A stretch of 18,609 nucleotides of DNA from an uncultured Collinsella sp. GTDB lineage: Bacteria; Actinomycetota; Coriobacteriia; Coriobacteriales; Coriobacteriaceae. The notes beneath the pieces are model-generated. The model had not been told where the DNA came from. It made no database searches and saw only the letters and a program-made list of their open reading frames with translations. The first letter of the stretch is position 1. Each line of letters begins with the position of its first letter. Shown here one piece after another: positions 13,875 to 18,609 of this stretch. Location: contig CABSMV010000023.1 in NCBI GenBank assembly GCA_902478935.1, forward strand, positions 1-18,609, read 5' to 3'. The position numbers were made by a program, and so were the translations under genes.

Positions 13875-15380
13875 ATGGAGCGTGCAAGCGGCGTCCTCAT
13901 GCCCGTCTCATCTCTGCCCGGACCATACGGAATCGGCGGCTTTGGCTGGAATGCCTACGACTTCGTCGATTTTCTCGCCTCGTGCAAACAACATTACTGG
14001 CAGATTCTGCCCCTTACGACGACCAGCTATGGCGATTCGCCCTATCAGTCGTTCTCGGCCCGCGCAGGCAACCCCAACTTTATCGACTTTGCCGAGCTTA
14101 TCGAGGCAGGGTATCTGGAGCAGCACGATATCGATGGCGTGTATCTGGGATCCGACCCCAGCAATGTCGACTACGGTGCTATCTTTGGTGGCCGCCGTCA
14201 GATTCTCGACCGCGCCGCTGAGCGCTTTGCTGCCGACAAGCCGGCCGATTTCGATGACTTTATCCAGGCCAACGAGGACTGGCTCATCCCCTACTGTGAG
14301 TTCATGACCGTCAAAGAGGAGTGCGGTCTCAAGGCGTTTTGGGAGTGGCCCGCGGAGCTCCGCACCCGCGGCGAGGCTTCCGCCAAGGTCTGCGCCGACC
14401 ATCCGGCGCGTATGCTCTACCACCAGATGACGCAGTACTTCTTCGATCGCCAGTGGAGCCGCCTCAAGGCCTATGCCAACGAGCGCGACATTCTCATCAT
14501 CGGCGACCTGCCCATCTATGTCTCGCGTGACTCCGTCGAGATGTGGGCGACGCCTGAGCTCTTTAAGATCGACGCCGCCGGCAATCCCGTGAGCGTCGCC
14601 GGCACGCCGCCCGACCAGTTCTCGGCCACCGGCCAGTACTGGGGCAACCCCATCTACGACTGGGACGCCATGGAGTCCGACGGCTTCTCCTGGTGGGAGG
14701 GCCGCATTCGCGCCGCCCTCGACATGTACGACGTCATCCGCCTGGATCACTTCCGCGGCTTCGAGGCCTATTGGGAGGTGCCGTTCTCCTCGCCCGATTC
14801 GTCCTACGGTTCGTGGACGCAGGGTCCCGGCCTCAAGTTCTTCAAGACGCTCGAGGAAAAGCTCGGCACGCTGCCCATCATCGCCGAGGACCTGGGCTTC
14901 CTCACCCCCGGCGTCATCGACATGCGCGACAACTCGGGCTTCCCCGGCATGAAGATCCTGCAGTTTGCCTTTGAGGGCACCAACTCGTACTACCTGCCGC
15001 ATAACTACATCGCCAACACCGTCGCCTATGTGGGCACCCACGACAACGAGACGGCGCGCGGTTGGTTTGAGGGAACGGCCACCCCGCGTCAGCGCGAGCA
15101 GGCAGCCCTGTACACCCATCAGCAGGCCGGCGAACCCATGGCAGATGCACTCAACCGCACCATCGCCGCCAGCGTAAGCGACACGTGCATCTACACCATG
15201 CAGGACCTGCTCAACTTGGGCAACGAGGCGCGCATCAACACCCCTGCCACGCTGGGCGGCAACTGGACCTGGCGCATGCTCGACGGCGCCATCACCCGCG
15301 AGTTCGAGCACAAACTCACCGACTGGACCGAGACCTACTTCCGCATCCCGTCGGAAGCCGAAATCGAGCTTCCTCAATAG
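13875..15380 (+). CDS. malQ: 4-alpha-glucanotransferase (amylomaltase)
   Basis: MalQ moves alpha-1,4-glucan chains between maltodextrins, releasing glucose and making longer chains that GlgP can use. The 501-residue protein starts MERASGVLMPVSSLPGPYGIGG, typical of GH77, and has the three catalytic residues: Asp291 (IRLDHFRGF), Glu338 (IIAEDLGFLT) and Asp390 (VGTHDNET). Length fits the compact bacterial form without N-terminal extensions. I choose ATG at 13875; it has GGTGAG seven bases upstream, while a TTG at 13860 would add five residues with a worse ribosome site. It precedes glgP in the same direction, with a terminator between, so the two are functionally linked but may be separately transcribed. 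Confidence 0.95.
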   Translation: MERASGVLMPVSSLPGPYGIGGFGWNAYDFVDFLASCKQHYWQILPLTTTSYGDSPYQSFSARAGNPNFIDFAELIEAGYLEQHDIDGVYLGSDPSNVDYGAIFGGRRQILDRAAERFAADKPADFDDFIQANEDWLIPYCEFMTVKEECGLKAFWEWPAELRTRGEASAKVCADHPARMLYHQMTQYFFDRQWSRLKAYANERDILIIGDLPIYVSRDSVEMWATPELFKIDAAGNPVSVAGTPPDQFSATGQYWGNPIYDWDAMESDGFSWWEGRIRAALDMYDVIRLDHFRGFEAYWEVPFSSPDSSYGSWTQGPGLKFFKTLEEKLGTLPIIAEDLGFLTPGVIDMRDNSGFPGMKILQFAFEGTNSYYLPHNYIANTVAYVGTHDNETARGWFEGTATPRQREQAALYTHQQAGEPMADALNRTIAASVSDTCIYTMQDLLNLGNEARINTPATLGGNWTWRMLDGAITREFEHKLTDWTETYFRIPSEAEIELPQ

Positions 15381-15428
15381 GAGCTACCGCGCCCGACCCC
15401 TCCCCACCGTGCGGACGCGCTTGCTTTT

Positions 15429-15467
15429 CCCGCGCGAGGCCACCCCAATCCCCTCGCGCGGGCTTCT
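15429..15467 (+). terminator. Terminator between malQ and glgP
   Basis: A perfect 11-bp stem CCCGCGCGAGG/CCTCGCGCGGG with a 12-nt loop is followed by CTTCTTATG. The T tract is short, so some readthrough into glgP is likely. Confidence 0.75.
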
Positions 15468-15508
15468 TATGAATTGCAGACATGAAACAACCCATCACAG
15501 GAGAAAAC

Positions 15509-17776
15509 ATGCCCCAAATTAACCTCATGGAACTCGCCGAGCAGTCTTTTGGCACCTCGCTCGAGCAGCTCGACGACCGTCGCATTTACAAGCTGCTGGT
15601 CAAACTCGTGCAGGAGCGCTCCGCCGCCTGCCCGCTCAACAACGGCAAGAAAAAGCTCTATTACATTTCCGCCGAATTTTTGATCGGCAAGCTGCTCATC
15701 AACAACATGATCGACCTCGGTATCTATAGCGAGGTTAAGGACCAGCTCACCGCCGCAGGTCACGACCTCAACAAGATCGAGGAATTCGAGGTCGAGCCGT
15801 CACTCGGCAACGGCGGCCTGGGCCGCTTGGCCGCATGCTTCCTGGATTCCATCGCCACGCTGGGCTTGACCGGCGATGGCGTGGGCCTCAACTATCACTA
15901 CGGTCTGTTCCGTCAGCGCTTTGTCGACAACCAGCAGAAGGCCGTCCCCGACGAGTGGCTCGGTGAGCAGGACATCCTAGTCGACGATGACCGCTCCTAC
16001 ACCGTCGAGTTCGGCGATTTTGCCGTTACTTCCAAGCTCGTCAACATCGATGTGCCCGGTTACGGCCAGCCCACCAAGAACCGCCTGCGCCTGTTCGACC
16101 TGGCGAGCGTCGACGACGGCCTGGTCCCCGGCAGCTCCATCGACTTCGACAAGACCGAGATTGCCAAGAACCTCACCTTGTTCCTCTACCCCGACGATTC
16201 CGACGAGCAGGGCCGCCTACTTCGCATCTATCAGGAGTACTTCATGGTGAGCAACGCCGCCCAGCTCCTGATCGACGAGGCCGTCGAGCGCGGCAGCAAC
16301 CTGCACGATCTGGCCGACTACGCCGTGGTCCAAATTAACGACACGCACCCCACCATGGTCATCCCCGAGCTCATTCGCTTGCTCACCACCGAGCATGACA
16401 TCGAGTTTGACGAGGCCGTGACCATCGTACGCTCCATGGTCGCCTACACTAACCACACGATTCTTGCCGAGGCGCTCGAGAAGTGGCCGCTCGCCAGCCT
16501 GCAGAAGGTCTCCCCTGCCATCGCCGACATTATCGTCAAGCTCGATGAGATCGCGAAGGCCGAGCACGATGACCCGCGCGTCGCCATCATCGACGAGCAC
16601 GATACCGTCCACATGGCCCACATGGACATCCACTTTGGCTTCTCCATCAACGGCGTAGCCGCCCTCCACACCAAGATCCTGGAGGACACCGAGCTTCATC
16701 CGTTCTACGAGATCTATCCCAAGAAGTTCTCCAACAAGACCAACGGCATCACCTTCCGCCGCTGGATCCATGGGGCCAACCCCGCGCTCGCCAGCCTGCT
16801 CGACGATGTGATCGGCACCGACTGGCGCAGCACCGGCGATCTGAGCAAACTCGCCAAGTTCGCCGACGACAAGGACGTTCTTGAGCGCCTGGCCGCCACC
16901 AAGGTCGAAGCCAAGGCCATCATGCGCCAGTTCATGGCGCTCGAGCAGGGCGTGACCATTCCCTCCAACGCCATCATCGACGTCCAGGTCAAGCGCATCC
17001 ACGAGTACAAGCGTCAGCAGATGCTCGCGCTCTACATCATCTGGAAGTACCTCGATATCAAGAACGGCAACAGACCTAAGCACCCCGTCACCATCATCTT
17101 TGGCGGCAAGGCGGCGCCTGCCTACACTATCGCGCAGGACATCATCCATCTGATCTTGACGCTGTCGCAGTGGATTGCAAACGACCCCGACGTGGCTCCC
17201 TACCTGCAGGTCGTCATGATCGAGAACTACAACGTCACCGCCGCCGAGCGCGTGATCCCCGCCGCTGATATCTCCGAGCAGATCAGCCTGGCCTCCAAGG
17301 AGGCGAGCGGCACCTCCAACATGAAGTTCATGCTCAACGGCGCCCTAACCCTGTGCACGCTCGACGGCGCCAACGTGGAGATTGCCGAGCTCGTGGGCGA
17401 CGAGAATATCTATACCTTTGGTGCCTCGTCCAAACAGGTCGAGCAGCTCTATGCCGACGGCACCTATGACGCCGGTGTGCTCTACCGCAAGCCCGGCATT
17501 AAACTGCTGGTGGACTTCATCACCAACCCGGCCTTTATGGCGACCGGCAACGTCGAGCGCCTGCAGCGCCTGCACGATGACATTAAGGGCAAGGACTGGT
17601 TTATGGCCCTGCTCGACATCGAGGAGTACATCCAGACCAAGGAGCGCGTGTTGGCCGACTACGAGGACCAGGACGCCTGGATGCGCAAGACGCTCATCAA
17701 TATCGCCAACGCCGGCACCTTCTCGTCTGACCGCACGATCTCCCAGTACAACGACGAGATTTGGCACCTGAGCTAA
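15509..17776 (+). CDS. glgP: Glycogen/maltodextrin phosphorylase
   Basis: This enzyme of family GT35 releases glucose 1-phosphate from the non-reducing ends of alpha-1,4-glucans. The 755-residue protein has the conserved EVEPSLGNGGLGRLAACFLDS near residue 95, the NDTHPTMVIPELIRLL segment near 280, KRIHEYKRQ near 500, and the pyridoxal-phosphate lysine in EASGTSNMKFMLNGALT (Lys606). The length fits short bacterial phosphorylases without N-terminal regulatory extensions, so allosteric control of the mammalian type is unlikely. I choose ATG at 15509 with AGGAG upstream; an earlier ATG at 15482 lacks a ribosome site. With malQ it makes a maltodextrin or glycogen degradation pair. Whether the natural substrate is stored glycogen or imported maltodextrin is not decided by the sequence. 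Confidence 0.96.
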   Translation: MPQINLMELAEQSFGTSLEQLDDRRIYKLLVKLVQERSAACPLNNGKKKLYYISAEFLIGKLLINNMIDLGIYSEVKDQLTAAGHDLNKIEEFEVEPSLGNGGLGRLAACFLDSIATLGLTGDGVGLNYHYGLFRQRFVDNQQKAVPDEWLGEQDILVDDDRSYTVEFGDFAVTSKLVNIDVPGYGQPTKNRLRLFDLASVDDGLVPGSSIDFDKTEIAKNLTLFLYPDDSDEQGRLLRIYQEYFMVSNAAQLLIDEAVERGSNLHDLADYAVVQINDTHPTMVIPELIRLLTTEHDIEFDEAVTIVRSMVAYTNHTILAEALEKWPLASLQKVSPAIADIIVKLDEIAKAEHDDPRVAIIDEHDTVHMAHMDIHFGFSINGVAALHTKILEDTELHPFYEIYPKKFSNKTNGITFRRWIHGANPALASLLDDVIGTDWRSTGDLSKLAKFADDKDVLERLAATKVEAKAIMRQFMALEQGVTIPSNAIIDVQVKRIHEYKRQQMLALYIIWKYLDIKNGNRPKHPVTIIFGGKAAPAYTIAQDIIHLILTLSQWIANDPDVAPYLQVVMIENYNVTAAERVIPAADISEQISLASKEASGTSNMKFMLNGALTLCTLDGANVEIAELVGDENIYTFGASSKQVEQLYADGTYDAGVLYRKPGIKLLVDFITNPAFMATGNVERLQRLHDDIKGKDWFMALLDIEEYIQTKERVLADYEDQDAWMRKTLINIANAGTFSSDRTISQYNDEIWHLS

Positions 17777-17805
17777 TTTCGCTTCCCTTACCCATCCTCT
17801 TGAGA

Positions 17806-17837
17806 AACGGAGTCGTGGCAACACGGCTCCGTTTTTT
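17806..17837 (+). terminator. Terminator after glgP
   Basis: A 12-bp stem AACGGAGTCGTG/CACGGCTCCGTT with one G-U pair and a GCAA tetraloop runs into six T residues. Confidence 0.92.
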
Positions 17838-17877
17838 GTGCCCGCACGTTACCCTGCGACCCAACTCGGCCAAACAA

Positions 17878-18093
17878 TCTCGATCTGTAACAACTACTCG
17901 GTAAAAACGGTCCCAGCTGTTACAGATTGAGACATACCGGCCCCTCCCCTTGGGTTTATCTCGATCTGTAACATCTAGCAGCTGAAATTCACCTTTGGTG
18001 TTACAGATTTAGATGAAATGGTTAGCTCAGCGGAACCGTCTCGATCTGTAACATCTAACGTCCGAAATCAGCCTCACCCGTTACAGATCGAGA
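17878..18093. repeat. Array of six 15-bp motifs in alternating orientation, 40-bp period
   Basis: The motif TCTCGATCTGTAACA starts at 17878, 17959 and 18039 and its inverted form at 17918, 17999 and 18079, so successive starts are 40, 41, 40, 40 and 40 bp apart. The core ATCTGTAAC is kept in all six. The three motif pairs form 55-bp hairpins, each with a loop of exactly 25 nt; loop positions 12-14 are AAA in all three, and two loops share GAAAT. The spacers between hairpins (26 and 25 nt) are unrelated to each other. The array lies in the gene-free stretch 17777-18233, which otherwise holds only the glgP terminator and the terminator of the ABC ATPase gene. Confidence 0.93.
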
Positions 18094-18120
18094 CAAACGA
18101 CCGGTCAGACAGCCCCAACA

Positions 18121-18165
18121 CAAAGAAAGGCTCCCCTCTCGCCCAGTGGACGGGAGGGGAGCCTT
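18121..18165 (-). terminator. Terminator after the ABC ATPase gene
   Basis: A perfect 12-bp stem AAGGCTCCCCTC/GAGGGGAGCCTT (18127-18138 with 18154-18165) is followed on the minus strand by TCTTTG. It lies 68 bp past the ATPase stop codon. Confidence 0.75.
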
Positions 18166-18233
18166 ATATGTGACCGCGGCAAAAGGATGGCAATACCGCA
18201 GTCGCCCAAAGGGAGGGCCTGGATGCACCGGGC

Positions 18234-18576
18234 CTAGATAAGGTTCTTGCCAGAGACCTTATCAAAGAGGTGGGTCGCGTTCTTCTCGAACTTGAACCAG
18301 ATGGTGTCGCCAGCCTTGAGCGCGCCCTTGGCCTCGAGGTCGACGACGGGGATAATCAGGACAAACTGGCCGTCGGGAGCGGTCACGTGGACATGCTCGG
18401 TCGAGCCCATGAGCTCGGTCACCTCGACGGTACCCTGGAGCGCGCCCTCCTCGCCCTTGTCGGCAAGCAGGATCTGCTCGGGACGCACGCCGGCCGTAAT
18501 CTCCTTCACGTCGCCGCCGTCCCAGTTGAGGGCAAGCTGAGCGCAAGTCTCGGGGGCGAGCGCCACGTTCATATCC
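18234..18576 (-). CDS. Sugar ABC transporter ATP-binding protein, C-terminal fragment
   Basis: Only the last 113 or so residues are present; the contig end removes the ATPase core. The fragment has the TOBE/OB-fold region typical of MalK/UgpC/MsmK proteins: EITAGVRPEQILLAD (the GVRPE motif), then VTELMGSTEHVHV and the C-terminal GDTIWFKFEKNATHLFDKVSGKNLI. Such ATPases energise uptake of oligosaccharides or glycerol phosphate and are often shared among several transporters, which would fit the maltodextrin enzymes nearby. Residues encoded beyond 18576 come from sequencing adapter and must be dropped. Confidence 0.88.
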
Positions 18577-18609
18577 CTGTCTCTTATACACATCTCCGAG
18601 CCCACGAGA
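18577..18609. other. Nextera transposase adapter (artefact)
   Basis: CTGTCTCTTATACACATCT (18577-18595) is the 19-bp Tn5 mosaic end, followed by CCGAGCCCACGAGA, the read-2 Nextera adapter. Its translation on the minus strand gives the well-known artefact peptide MGSEMCIRD. This is not genomic. Confidence 0.98.

Noticed and set aside
13908..15377. 489-codon minus-strand frame
   Set aside because: It is antisense to malQ, which has all three catalytic residues, and its translation looks like a composition artefact.
18020..18034. tRNA-like A box (GGTTAGCTCAGCGG)
   Set aside because: No matching B box, acceptor stem or anticodon arm is found around it; the following sequence belongs to the repeat array.
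17878..18093. CRISPR array
   Set aside because: Repeats are only 15 bp, alternate in orientation and drift in sequence; spacers are 25-26 nt and no cas gene is present.
18577..18605. N-terminus MGSEMCIRD of the last gene
   Set aside because: It is encoded by sequencing adapter and not by the genome.

Overview
The window looks like one complete short-read contig from a gut actinobacterium of the class Coriobacteriia, most likely Collinsella. This taxonomic guess rests on gene style (high-GC coding, mannose-family PTS gene sets, a MalQ/GlgP/GalE sugar-polymer cluster, short intergenic regions rich in stem-loops) and not on a marker gene. The right end (18577-18609) is Nextera transposase adapter, so the true sequence stops at 18576. 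The left end starts exactly on the stop codon of a gene that is repeated, base for base, 5,150 bp further in.

Positions 1-8480 are all on the minus strand and hold a sugar-uptake locus. It has a mannose-family PTS split into two transcription units (IIA-IIB and IIC-IID), a FrlC-like TIM-barrel epimerase, and two identical copies of a FrlB-like SIS-domain enzyme, one at each end. Two overlapping HutC-type GntR regulator genes and a small gene of unknown function lie upstream. A paired 13-bp motif around ATTGGTATYAAAT, spaced 33-35 bp, precedes each of three transcription units (SIS copy 2-IIA-IIB; IIC-IID-epimerase; SIS copy 1), so they probably form one regulon. The combination of FrlB-like, FrlC-like and mannose-type PTS proteins suggests uptake and deglycation of an Amadori-type sugar-amine such as fructoselysine or glucoselysine; this is inference from sequence family only.

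Positions 8481-12593 hold a LacI-family regulator (-), murB (+) and a coiled-coil cell-wall hydrolase with a Tat-like signal (-). Two long inverted repeats sit between genes here: one 30-bp arm pair at 8603-8673, and one 28-bp perfect pair with a nested hairpin at 10985-11109.

Positions 12594-17776 (+) hold galE, malQ and glgP, each followed by a clear stem-loop terminator. Together they interconvert UDP-sugars and degrade maltodextrin or glycogen. The gene-free stretch 17777-18233 contains a terminator, a regular array of six 15-bp motifs in alternating orientation at a 40-bp period, and the terminator of the last gene, a sugar ABC transporter ATPase cut by the contig end.

The signals least explained by known genes are the ORF-exact 1,062-bp duplication, the paired operators, the alternating 40-bp array and the two large inverted repeats.
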